From Hippophae tibetana (taxonomy: Eukaryota; Streptophyta; Magnoliopsida; Rosales; Elaeagnaceae), in assembly GCA_037013495.1 (NCBI GenBank), contig CM072811.1:23711659-23775658 (forward strand): a stretch of 64,000 bases of DNA, written 5' to 3'. The notes under the pieces are model-generated. The model did no database searches. It was given only the letters and a program-made list of their open reading frames with translations, and was not told the origin of the DNA. Shown one piece after another: positions 23,640 through 35,141 of the stretch (position 1 is its first letter; the number at the start of each line of letters is the position of its first letter). The translations under genes were made by a program, and so were the position numbers.

Positions 23640-24270
23640 TAATATAAAATAGACAAATCTTGGATGTCAAAGTGTAGAATTGAGCAAGACTATATTTTTT
23701 TGGAGTTCAAAGTTTCATGGAATTTGCTTATAGAAATAGTAATACTGGAACTAGTATGATTCGATGTCCATGTGTTAAATATAAAAATGAGTTATTTCAT
23801 GAATTTGACGAGGGATGCCCTATATGTAGTGATGAAATTTCTACAACTTATCTTTTTCACAGACGAAAGATGTCTTATATAAGACATAGAATATTTTTGT
23901 CATCTAGACACAAGTTTAGATACCAAAAGAAACTATTCGATGGTGAAGAAGATCATGTGTGGTTATTATGTCATGAAGTTTATGAGCAAAATCATCACAA
24001 ATATCAAAATTCCAATTTATGATGTGGTAATATCTTTTACCCATATACATAAAAGTTTTTAACATATTTGAGTTATTTTTTGTAAATAAATAAAATTACA
24101 TTCTTATTTTGATTTTAAATACATGTAGTTATTTGGTTGGAACAAGACGAACTATGACCAACAATTTTTTGATGATTTACGAGAGGAATGGGTAGAACAC
24201 ATGTTCAAATTATATCATCACAAGAAGAATCAGGAGAAGATTCTGATGATCTTGAATAACATATGACAAC
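23640..24270 (+). pseudogene. CACTA transposase-associated domain remnant
   Basis: A frame opening with SWMSKCRIEQDY-like text near 23655-23690 shifts into an open stretch at 23717-24022. That stretch starts MEFAYRNSNTGTSMIRCPCVKYKNE and later has FDEGCP and YLFHRRK. The W-M start followed by F--FA------ I-CPC--C-N matches the plant transposase-associated domain found N-terminal in CACTA elements. The second cysteine of CPC--C reads Y here. A fragment at 24137-24260 may continue the product. A frameshift near 23715 and a stop at 24020-24022 make it non-functional. Confidence 0.6.
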
Positions 24271-24287
24271 ATAACGGTAATTTTTTT

Positions 24288-24439
24288 AATGATTTAATTT
24301 CTTTATTCCTGTGTCTGAAGTCCCTTGTTCGATGGATGATTATATGCTCATATATTTAGGGGAATGCATTATTTTATGGACCTATTTTTGGCCCAAACTA
24401 TATCTCATCTCTCTTGCCTACTTTTCTTATGACAACAAT
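24288..24439. repeat. Direct repeat copy 1 flanking the hairpin
   Basis: AATGATTTAATTTCTTTATTC, then TGTCTGAAGT, CTTGTTCGATGGATG, TGCTCATA and GGGGAATGCATTATT, recur in the same order in 24812-24950. This copy ends exactly where the long inverted repeat starts. Confidence 0.7.
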
Positions 24440-24740
24440 TAGCACTTTATTTATCATTTCTTTATAAATATGAAGTTATTTGGAATCTCTGCTCGTTAAT
24501 TTAATGCTATAATGAGCTCTAAATATGAAATCAGGTGTAACTCTTATTTGTTTCTTGGTTTGTATGAGTTTTGGTGCCCATGAACGTGTTCCATGCGTTT
24601 AAGGGCACCAAAACTCATACAAACCGAGTAAGAAATCAAAGTTACACTTGATTTCATATTTAGAGCTCATTATAGCATTAAAAATACTAGTAGAGATTCT
24701 AGATATTCATATTTATAAACAAATGATTAATAAAGTGCTA
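24440..24740. repeat. Long inverted repeat: arms of about 140 bp, 23-bp loop
   Basis: The left arm 24440-24579 starts TAGCACTTTATTTATCATT and ends GAGTTTTGGTGCCC. The right arm 24603-24740 starts GGGCACCAAAACTC and ends TAATAAAGTGCTA. The reverse complement of one follows the other over nearly the full length: TGTATGAGTTTTGGTGCCC, CTAAATATGAAATCA and CTATAATGAGCTCTAAATATG all pair, with small indels near the middle. A transcript from either strand would fold into a long, nearly perfect hairpin. It could be a foldback transposon, an inverted duplication, or a source of small RNAs. No protein is encoded. Confidence 0.88.
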
Positions 24741-24811
24741 ATATGAGTTCGTCGAAGGGTTATATCACTCGGATGTCACTGTGGTAATCTCTTTTTAATG
24801 GTAATATTTAT

Positions 24812-24950
24812 AATGATTTAATTTCTCCATTCGTATATCTCTGAAGTTTAAACTGCTTGTTTGATGGATGTTTAAGTGCTCATGTATGTAGGAGAATGAA
24901 TTATTATATAGATCAGCTATTTTTTGTCTAGTTTTCTTGTCATAATACTC
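24812..24950. repeat. Direct repeat copy 2 flanking the hairpin
   Basis: Diverged copy of 24288-24439 in direct orientation on the other side of the inverted repeat. Confidence 0.68.
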
Positions 24951-25189
24951 GTGATTCTAAGTCAATCAAGCTTGCTCACACAATCCGATTACACTTTGAC
25001 ATTATTTTATTAAGTTATCTATATGTATTGTATATACATTATTTGTTTTGTAATAAATTTAATTATCAAGTAATTAATTATATTTAAATTTTTAATTATT
25101 TGTATTATTATTTATATTTTAGTTTTTTATGCTATATATATTGAATATTGAATACGAAAAATGAGAATAAAAATATAAAAAAATCATAA

Positions 25190-25330
25190 AATGTACATCT
25201 AAAGTCGGTTCATGCGATCAACTGATTTTACGTGTAAAGTCAAATCACACAATGAATCGACTTTACATTTTAAGTCATTCAATTTAAAGTCGGTTCAACG
25301 AACCTATTTTAATGTCATTTTCGTAATAGT
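25190..25330 (-). repeat. CACTA right terminus and subterminal region
   Basis: On the minus strand it starts CACTATTACGAAAATGACA, followed by repeated GAACCGACTTTA motifs. The tip sequence is a CACTA-type terminus. Confidence 0.6.
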
Positions 25331-28300
25331 GATTATTTAACAAATCGGTTAAATACTTGTAGATAAAAATATAATTATGTTAAAATAATGATATATTTTA
25401 CCATTTAATTTTTTTTTGTAAAAAATTTAAGTTAAATACCTCAAATAAAAATATTTTTATAATATTAATAATAAATATCTCAAACATACTTTTGCTATAA
25501 AATATTATTAAAAAAATTGTATTCACACGTTAAAATAATTTCAAAGAACAATTAGTTTGCAATAATTACCCCAAAAACTTATGATTAATTTTATATTTAA
25601 ATTTTTTTTATTGTATCACATAAATAAAGTAGATTTTAAACAAAGAAAAAAATAAACATGCATTTGTGTTTTATATAATTTAAACATGCTATAATATTTA
25701 GGGTTTGGAGATAATCAAGTTGTTTTGTGTTTCACAGGGAAACTTTGTTGCTATGCCATAACTATACGCTATAGCTAATTGCTAAAATATATTAATTTAA
25801 AAGTTTTAACATCAATTGATTCAAGTATTACCATAATTGATTTAATACTTAATATTAATTATTTGAAATAATTAATGCACTTAACCTAATTGTTTATATT
25901 TATTAAAAAAAAAACATAATTATCCATAGAAATGTTTTTCTTCGACTAAATGAAGAGCCAATATATCTCAAATTATCGCATGGATTTCGGAATATGCTCC
26001 TTAATATTTGTGTCGTTGTCTTATTGTATTTTTTTAAAATAATTCTATATATTTTTAATAAAATAATAATAATATATGTATTAAATTATTGATTGTATCG
26101 GTATATATATAATCTGTTAACACAAAAGGAACACTGTTAAGATAATATTGTTTATTTCTTGGTCCTTATAATCTTTATTTTAATAATTATTATAATAATA
26201 ATTAATAGTAAATAGTAAATAGTAAATATAATTATAAATATGTATTTTATTTATTATATAATGAAAAAAAATTTAATTGACTATACATATTTTTAAATTC
26301 TTAAGTTAATTAAGTGACTAATATAAGTCTTAATAACATGATAATTATTAATTGTATGTAATGTGAAGGACACAAGACTATAAATATTGTAAAAAGACAA
26401 ATTAATTCAATTAAGTTATGAAATATAAATTGTGTATGTAAAAATTATTAAAATATCGGTAAAAATAATGAAAATAGTACAATTATAACTTGATAATGTA
26501 AAAATAACATCTTTTAAGTTAATTTCGTATATTTTAATTATTAAAAAATTTATGGTATATTATTTTATTTTAAATGTTTTTAATTAAATTATATTATTTA
26601 TATCTACTAAATATTATTAAAATATTATTTTTATTTTTATAAATTTAAAAAATATTATTTATTTAATTTAAAAAATATATTCTAAATCAAAATTTTAAGC
26701 TCCACTCGTACATTCTATTGAAAAAATTGAAGTTCCACTACTTAGGGAAGTGGAATCATTTCTTTGTTATTTTGGAAAGTTGGTGAGAACCATCTCATCA
26801 GCATTTTACAAATTATATAATAAAATGAAAAGAAAAGTAGCAGAAAAGAAAAAGTTGAAGAGGATGTATGTGGTGGAAAGTGGGAGGTCAACAGAAACGC
26901 GGCGTCGCCCAGCATCGAAACTTCCTTTTTGGTAAGAAATTTTTTAAAAAATAATAAAAATAATCCTTTTAAAATTTATTACCATAAAAATAATATTTAT
27001 TATTATTATAAAAAATTTATTATATTATTATACATTATATAATGTTTATTATTAAATTATTTTTAATTAAATATCTTCTAATAATATTATTAAGATATTA
27101 TTTTTATTATTATAAATTTTAAATATGTTATATTATGTAATTAAAAAAATATTTCTTGAATAAAGTTTTATTTATACGGGATAATAAATATAATTTAAAA
27201 TATGTATATATTTTTTATGTTAACATCCTTTTTTTTCTTTTATATTATTGAGGTGGATTATTGTGTATTAAAAGAAGATGATAACTTATGTGTAAATAAT
27301 GATACATGTATTAAAAGTATATATCATATTTATTACTTAATATATATTTTAATTAATTATTATTATATATAAATAATGGTGTAAGTTATTGCTTAATTAA
27401 ATAAATATACATGAAATTATTAGAAGGAAAAGTGTTTTTATTTTAATTTGAGATAAAATTTTAAGTAAAGTGTCATATTTTAATTGAATGAAATAATTAA
27501 ATTTTATTTTATAATTTAATTATATTCAAACTAGATAAAAATTTAAATAAATTTATTTAATAAAATATCATTGATTAATTATATAGACATATAAATTTGT
27601 GAGTTCGTTATGTTAAATAATAATAATAATAATTTTATTTATAATTTAAATGATATGTTGTTCATTTTATTATCATAAATTTAAATTTTATTTATTTTTA
27701 TTTAATAAAAATGATATTAGATTATAAGTTTATATAATCTACTATGTATCAAAATAAGATGTATAATTTTTAGATCAAATGGGAAGTAATAATGCAATAT
27801 TCAAGGTTAATGAAATATAAGATTTATATAATTATTTAAAATAAATATAAATATTTAATATTTGGTAAAAAGAATAAATAATATGATTGATTGATATTAT
27901 ATTTTAACAATAAATAATGATACATATAATTTCTTGTTTTAACTTTTTTTAATATTAGTTCTCTTTCCAAAATTAACTAGAAATAACACAAAATTATTTT
28001 TTATTATTACTTTTAAAAGCACATATAAGTAAATTTATATTTATTTATTTTATTGATCATATACAATTCTTTAGTAAATATAAAGAAATAAAATAAGTTT
28101 TTGTCTTCGTTTCCTTTTTTATTTGACAAATATTTATTTGCATTCTTTATTAATTTATATATTATAAATTAATAAACACACTCTTAATTTTAAAAATCAA
28201 AATGTTTTATAACAACCGACGAAAAAGATCTAACTTTCTTAGTTAATAATAATATACCACATAAATTATATAATAAATATTCCTAAATTGTGGTATTAAA

Positions 28301-29402
28301 ATAAATTACATATATAATCTCAGCCAATTCTATTATTTATATATGTTAATTTTTGTATATAAAATAGTATTTTAAAATAATATGTATGCACTAACTAAAT
28401 ACTTATTAAATTTAAATATTAATAATTTAAATATATATTTAAATTGATCGGATTAATATAATGTTATTAAAATTAATCTTTATACATAACAAAAATATAT
28501 TTATTAAACATATGCCTAATTAAGTATGACTAATTTAATAATTTTAAATTATAACAAACAATAAGTTTTGAAAAGAAAAAAAAGATTTATACATAACAAA
28601 AAAACCTAGAAATTTTTTTCTCACTATACAAAAAAAACTTTGATTTAAAAAAGATAGAATTTAGGATATCATAGGTTGATTTGATGTTAAAACGGTTAAA
28701 ATTAATCTAAAATCCATGAATAAGGATATCACGCATCTCTCACGTGTATTCTTCTATTTTATTTATAAAAAAAATCACGGTTTGAATTTATTTGAAATTT
28801 TCTTAAAAAAATTAGGATTAATTAAACACAATCTCAAAAATAATGATATTAAACTACTCATCGGATATATTAAGTGACACAAAATCATCTTATATAGTTT
28901 TTTTTCACTTTATGTGTTTTTATTATTTGATAATATTGATAAAAAGTATGCATTCAATAAAATAAAGGCTAACATATTCAATAATTTTTACCCACATATT
29001 TTTTATTTATTATGATATATGTAATGACATACTTAAAATAACATACGAGAATTTGTCTCAAACTATCTTACCTACATTGTAAGATATTAGGAATGACTTA
29101 AGCAATTGTGAGACTCTAGGAAAAACTCGTTACAATGCTCTATTTTATATTACATTCAATATTTTTCACTAAATTTTAAATATATTTAAGAAGTAATTCA
29201 AAATATAAATACAAACACAAATATATAATAATTAATTTTTATACTATTATTTTATTTTAATATACATTAATAGACAATTCTAACTTATAGAATTTCTTAG
29301 TTACATCCACCCATACTTAAATACAATATTATTGTTTTTGGAAAATAAAATTTAATGGTTATGATTAACTTAACCAAATTCAAGTGATCAGGTTTCATCT
29401 AA
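25331..29402. other. About 4 kb of AT-rich intergenic DNA
   Basis: Extremely AT-rich with poly-A/T and short AT repeats, for example 26975-27065 and 27600-27640. The only longish open frame (26750-26935) is basic, short and without a recognisable domain, so it is left uncalled. No element termini recognised. Confidence 0.5.
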
Positions 29403-30717
29403 AATATTAACATATTAAGTTGGTAGTATTTGGGAACAAAATGTTTAAGTGTAGACTATTTTTAATCATGTTTTCATGTTTATTATTCAAAACAGAAGAA
29501 AGGTTTGAGCTTCACTTTGATGTACTTCAAGTATATACTTTTTTTCTTAACACATTACAATTGAATTTACACACATGAAAAAATATTATATATATATATA
29601 TATATATATAAAAGGGTTAGACCGATCGAGGATCAATCGTGTTTGCTCTCAATTTAAATTCAAGTTGGAATAGATTGATCAAGGTTAGGTTCAATCGATC
29701 AAGAGTCTAGATCGATCGAGGATCGATTGTGTTCAATCTATCTACTCTTAGGATTTTGTTAATCATTGTTGGATAAATTGAAATGATCAATCAAAAAGCA
29801 TTCGATTGATTAAGTTTGATTTAGATTAATTAAGTGCGTAAGTTTTCAACTTAAAATTATTTCTTTACTTTAGTCAAACTTGTAGATTACTATATTGTCT
29901 TTATTTATTATTTCTCTATGAAGTTTTTTATGGATTGAAGGGTCATTACATTTTGATCTAGCATTAGGGTTTTAATTACCCTTATATAAATGACATCATG
30001 CTTATTGTTTTGATTACCACACCTATTATATTCATCTTTCATTATTTGTGATTTTCTCTCAATTTTTTTAAAACTATATCGCATTTGTTCAGGTATTATT
30101 CTTGATTTAATCTATCAAACATATTGTATGGTTATGTTTGATTGATTCATATGCCTATTCGCTTGTATGATATTTTTCTTCTAGAATTTGCTATATAATT
30201 TGATTTATTTGTTTTATATCTTGAATCTTCTAACTAGGATTTTTCATTGTTGAATCTATTCTATGACACACTTTGCACTTATGCTATTTGTGATAACTTT
30301 TTAGGTTCTTGTTGAATGGGTTCAATTTCTCGTGTGACTCGAGATATTAGAATGTTGGTCTGGATTCATACACCTAACTTGTAGAGACTGTGAAAAAGTA
30401 AAGGATCGTAAGTAGAATACTTTTTATTTATTTATGAAGGGTACTTTAAGACCTAACTTTGTAATTTAACTGATTTTTTATAGTGGATAGTTAGCTGGTT
30501 TGATGGACCAGTGGTTTTCCTTTTAAATTATTGTCGTGACCTAAGTTATTTCCACCTAAAATATTATGTTTCATATTTATCTTTATTTTTTCATTTTATT
30601 GTTTACACAAGATTGCATGTCTGGTCGCTTGATAATTTTTAATTAGATATAATTAATAAAATTACATATTCACTCGCTCTAGGCTAATTAGATCCATAAC
30701 TTAATGTTGCCTATGTC
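29403..30717 (+). repeat. Copia-B 5' LTR (approximate, about 1.3 kb)
   Basis: Right edge set by the primer-binding site; left edge by projection from the 3' LTR start. It contains a (TA)n run at 29585-29610 and several GATCGA/TCGATCGA motifs (for example 29710-29727). Confidence 0.7.
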
Positions 30718-30719
30718 CT

Positions 30720-30732
30720 TGGTATCAAAGTA
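30720..30732 (+). promoter_or_regulatory. Copia-B primer-binding site
   Basis: TGGTATCAAAGTA is close to the TGGTATCAGAGC complement of the initiator methionine tRNA 3' end, at the expected place after the LTR. Confidence 0.7.
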
Positions 30733-30804
30733 GTCACTAAATATACTTAGTGTTGTCTAGGACCTTGTTATAAATCATTTAAGAGAAGGTTCTTCTACAA
30801 TCCA

Positions 30805-32345
30805 TTTTCACTTTTTTAATGGGTCTAGCTACCCATATTGGAAGGCTCGTATGGGAGCCTTTTTACATTCTCTATATGAGAGTCTGTGTAATTTTGTCAT
30901 TTATGGTTGTGAACCACCTGCGGTTATTGAAGATAATTTAGTCATACTCAAGCCAATGAATTAAAGGACCATTGAGGATAAAACTGGTAGTAATTAGAAT
31001 CAAAAGAACATTAAAACCATCTTTATTGGTGTGTCATATGATGAGTTTTGTTGTATATTTGATGTTGAAACTGCTAAGCATGCTTTGGATACTTTATAAG
31101 TTTCCTATGTGGCACCACCAAAGTTAACCAAACTAAACTTGAAATGGTTGGTACTAAGTTTGAAAATCTTAGAATGAAAGAAAATAAGACCCTTTTTGAA
31201 TTTTATATTGAACTATGTCATATTGCCAACATCTCTTCAAATCTTGAAGAGAAAATTGATGAATTTAGGTTAGTTCAAAATATTCTCTGCTTATTACCTG
31301 ATCGCTTCTATGCAAATGTCATTACCATTTATGAAAGAAGGGATGTATACACCATTAAAATTAAGGAACTCATTGGTTCACTTCAAACCTTTGAAATGAG
31401 CTTTCAAATACCTACAAAGAACAAAAGGTGTCACTTTCAAAATTGCCATGATTGATGATGGTGACAATGAGAATGATGAAGATTTGGAAATATTAGCCAA
31501 AAGACTCAAGAAAATCTTCAACTGGAATAACTAATAGTGTGACTGGCAATCAAACCATACAAAAGATTATTAATCAAAAGAACTCAAACCTATGAGTTTC
31601 GAAGGTAAGAAAGCTAAAACCATTGGACCACAATGTTTTGAATGCAATGGTTTTGATCATTTTGTAGCTGTATATGCTAACGAAAAGAAGAAAACTATAA
31701 GGATTTTCAATACTACCCTTAGTGACTGAGAAAGTGACAACGATAATCCTAGTGAGTGAGAAAATTGTGGCACCAAATATCTATCATTTATTGCAACTAT
31801 TGATGGACATTCTAATAAGCCTAACATTGGCTCAGATAGTGAGAAAAGTGATTCTAAATTTTTTCTTACTAAATTTAATGTTAATAACCTCGATGAACTA
31901 TTTATAAACTTAGTGGGTGGTAAGAAGGAAATAGGTAGGTTATTAATAGAAGTAGCCAAATTAAAAAAATAAAATATTGAGCTCTTTGAACTTGTTAATA
32001 TTTTGAATTCAAGTATTCCAAATCTTAAACATGAAACAAGGATTTAGTGCAGAAACTTGAACAATTAAAAGAAGCTGTGAATTGATTGACCATTCGTGTT
32101 GAAAAACTTGATAAAGTTTTAAGTTATGGAAAATCACATGGTGATATATGTGGTCTTGGTTATAAGGATGAGAGTTCCACACCTTCCAAAAACCACTTTT
32201 GTAAGCAATTCTAACTCTACTCCTACTATTGCTAATTTTACACAAAGAACCATTGTACCTATAATAGAAAAAAACTGTTAAGTTTGTGCCTGTCTGTCAT
32301 CATTGTAGTTTGAAAGGTCATATAATGCCCAAGTATAGATTCTTA
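30805..32345 (+). pseudogene. Copia-B gag remnant (UBN2-like, with zinc-knuckle-like region)
   Basis: Segments in shifting frames start with YPYWKARMGAFL near 30825-30860, the W-KARM box of copia gag. A 103-codon open stretch follows (31144-31455) with LRMKENKTLFEFYIEL and RLVQNILCLLPDRFYANVITI, the UBN2 helix-rich core. CFECNGFDHFVAVYAN-like text at 31639-31685 is a degraded CCHC knuckle. Acidic and coiled-coil-like sequence (31760-31975) and a second CHHC-L-GH segment (32292-32330) follow. Multiple stops disrupt it. No pol motif follows before 34140. Confidence 0.7.
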
Positions 32346-34140
32346 TTGATATCTATCCATTCTAATAATATCTTACATGCTTTTAGTTATAGGACTCATT
32401 ATTATGATCTATCTATGTATATTATGTCCAATAACTCTACTAGAAATCATGAAGTTATAGGTTTAAAAAGGCAAATGAAAATTAATACATTTAATTCTAG
32501 GACTCGTTATCACCATCCTACTATGCATATTGAATTTTCATTTAGGATTAATGTGAAAAGTAAAAGTAAGTCCATGAACATGCCAATGACAACTAAAGTA
32601 CTTGAGTTCTAACCCAAAGATATAGAAAAACTAAAATTTTAAAAAAATGGATTAGGAAAAATTGTCTTTTTTCGGTCACTTGACCGTCCTTTGATGTTTA
32701 CCAAGATACATTTGTTTAAGTGCTTAATTAACCCTATGTGAGCACTTTAGTAGGATTTTTGGTTTGTTGTTTTTTAGTTAACAAAATATATAAAAACAAA
32801 AAAGTGGGCAGATTTTTTAACAATGAAATGCACTTCAAATATTACTTTCACTTACAACCTTATTTTTGTGACTTGACTTATTCTAATTAACTCTTTATTG
32901 TGTAAATAGATAGCTCAACTTATGCACTTACATGCTTTTTCGCATGTGGTGATGAATATTGACAAGAACTTGCTCACACATTCAATGGACAAACGTGTAT
33001 TCATACTTGAAATTTATGATTGCTCTTGTAAGATTTAAGGACTTGAGCTAATCTTGAATGAAAAATTGTGTTAAGCTTTATCTTCCACTTTCTAGAATTT
33101 TACTATAGAGAGACACTTTTGAGAAGGCTACCTATTGTGATGTGTGTAGCTACAACAGTGACCAGAGAGCATTATCTCACACTTAGTATGAAAGTCATCA
33201 TACTAGGTTTTATGGCTAGTGCATGTTTCCTATTTAACAAAAAGAAAAAGAAAAAAAAGCAATTGCATGCACAAAAATAAAGAGCCAAAAGAAGTTAAAC
33301 AAAAGAAATAAATAAATAACCTATGTCTCATTAATAAAAAGGAATAAAATTTGTAAGTTCTCTCTTGGTAGATTTTTTTATTTTATAAATTTGAGGACTC
33401 AATTACACTTTAAAATGATATATAATATTCATTTTAGGTCTTTCATGGCTAATCATAAATGCATCAATTATCATACTAATGATGTTGAGGCATGTATTTC
33501 CTTTTGGGTGATTGTCCATATGATACTATATGTGTTACTCTGATTTTGTTGTGTATTTTATTAATATACTTATGCATTCAATAGTTAGTTAAAGTTTAAA
33601 CAAGAATAATTTCTCAAATGGGTGTTTTGTCTTTTTCATGATTAAATAAGTCTACTTTTTTGTTCATGATTAAATAAGTGTGCTACCTTTATTTAAAAAT
33701 AAAAACTAAAATACAAAAAAAATCTTTTTATAAATTTGTGTTCTATTTTTTTTTTTCTTTTTTTTTCATTTAATTTTTAAGTCATAGGACTTAGGAGTGT
33801 AAAAATAAATCTTGAAACTGTTGAATATCGATCGATCTAAATAAACTCGATCGATCGAAGTTTGAATGTTGGCCACATATCCTCAATCGATTGAACGAAT
33901 TCAGTTTAAATACCCCATTTTTCTTTTTTCCTTCCCATTGAACCCTAACCCACTTTTTTGCATAACCTCATCGGTTTGTACACAAATCTCTTGAAAACTC
34001 CATTTTTTGTCCTAAATCACTTAGAATTCATTGTTAAATGATTTTCTAGGATTTTCTTCATTCAAAGCATTCTTCTTAGATAGGATACAAATATGCAAAT
34101 ATTCTATATTGTATTGAAAAAGGCATTGCATTTAATGTTG
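32346..34140. other. Copia-B interior without pol
   Basis: Where protease, integrase and RT would be expected there is AT-rich, non-coding sequence with poly-A and poly-T runs (33237-33258, 33748-33768). A 70-codon frame at 33068-33280 is low complexity. A promoter-like patch with TCGATCGA motifs (33829-33860) precedes a less AT-rich stretch. Confidence 0.55.
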
Positions 34141-34149
34141 GAACTATAA

Positions 34150-34575
34150 TTTAGGATGAAATTGTGAACCAAGTTGAGGTTACGAATCCAAGGATTAGAC
34201 TACCTTTTCATTATCTAATAACATAAATGGTCCTTATAGTTGGTGTGCCAACCACAAAAGATTCTAACACTACTTGTTGTATGAGCTATATTGGATGGAC
34301 AGTAATTTCAAGATCCTCAATCGAAACATGCAAGAAATAAAAAATCAATGATGTTGGAACTAGTGGTGGAACAACTACTGATATCTTTGGTGATGATCAT
34401 ATGGAAAACCTCATTACTCCCAAACCTTCTTATCAGGACATATTTGAGGATGAAGTGAGAACAAGAATGGATGTACTATCCACCCAAATGGGAGCCATGC
34501 ATACTCTCTATGAAGGCCTACACTGAAAAGTGACTACCATTGAAAGAATTAAGAGGCTCTATTTTCAATGATAAG
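34150..34575 (+). pseudogene. Copia-B 3' ORF remnant, unknown function
   Basis: Broken coding-like sequence giving, in several frames, NQVEVTNPRIRLPF-like, CCMSYIGWTV-like, FGDDHMENLITPKPSYQDI and VRTRMDVLSTQMGAMHTLYEGL segments, then a heptad-like TTIERI stretch. It lies where SIRE-type elements carry an extra 3' ORF. I do not recognise a defined domain, so the assignment rests on position only. Confidence 0.4.
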
Positions 34576-35130
34576 TGATATGTATGCATAATACAGAACT
34601 CAGAATAATCAGTCTCATGAATAATGATCATTTTTTAATGCTTATCTACTTTGTACTACTTTTGAGTTTTTAAACAACATCTTGTCCTTATACATTTTAT
34701 TATGCTTTATGTTTGTTATTAATATTTAGCTGAATGTATATTTTTCTTTACATTTCATTGAATACATGCTATGATTACTCATACTGAATAACTATGCTTC
34801 AAAGTTAAATTATCTTTTCGTATAACAAAAAGGGAGAGAGTTATTGCACATAGGGGAAGAACTTTTAACATTCAAATGTTCTATTTGTTACTACTCATTG
34901 ATTATGTTTCCTTTGCTTCATTATTATTATGTACACTAAACTAATAAATAATAAGTCTTTCGAGACAAGTTGTGTGCCTATTTGTCTATTTTGTATTTCA
35001 ATGTAAATATGGGTTGTCAAGATTCAAGCAAAAATAGTTTCACCAGATCATAAGATAGTACCACTATGTAATTTTATTTTTCCTATGAGCGTTATGTAGT
35101 GAAAGAGAGGTTTTGTCACATGAACATACC

Positions 35131-35141
35131 AAAGAGGAGAT
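35131..35141 (+). promoter_or_regulatory. Copia-B polypurine tract
   Basis: AAAGAGGAGAT directly precedes the TGTAAGG start of the 3' LTR, the expected primer for plus-strand synthesis. Confidence 0.7.

Larger units (their letters stand above)
22905..25330 (+). mobile_element. CACTA (En/Spm-like) DNA transposon remnant
   Basis: Three observations agree. The right end finishes CGTAATAGTG at 25330, which on the minus strand begins CACTATTACGAAAA, a CACTA-type terminus. Inside it are subterminal motifs containing AAAGTCGGTTCA (about 25200 and 25282). On the left, 22923-22982 holds repeated and inverted AACCGACGCTATCCACGT motifs sharing the GTCGGTT core. Between them, 23640-24270 encodes a broken transposase-associated domain. 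I could not find a left CACTA tip, so the left border is the first recognisable motif. No transposase (TNP2-like) domain remains. Confidence 0.6.

Noticed and set aside
26750..26935. 61-codon open frame rich in lysine and arginine
   Set aside because: Short, AT-rich surroundings, no recognisable domain, no splice context or flanking gene structure.
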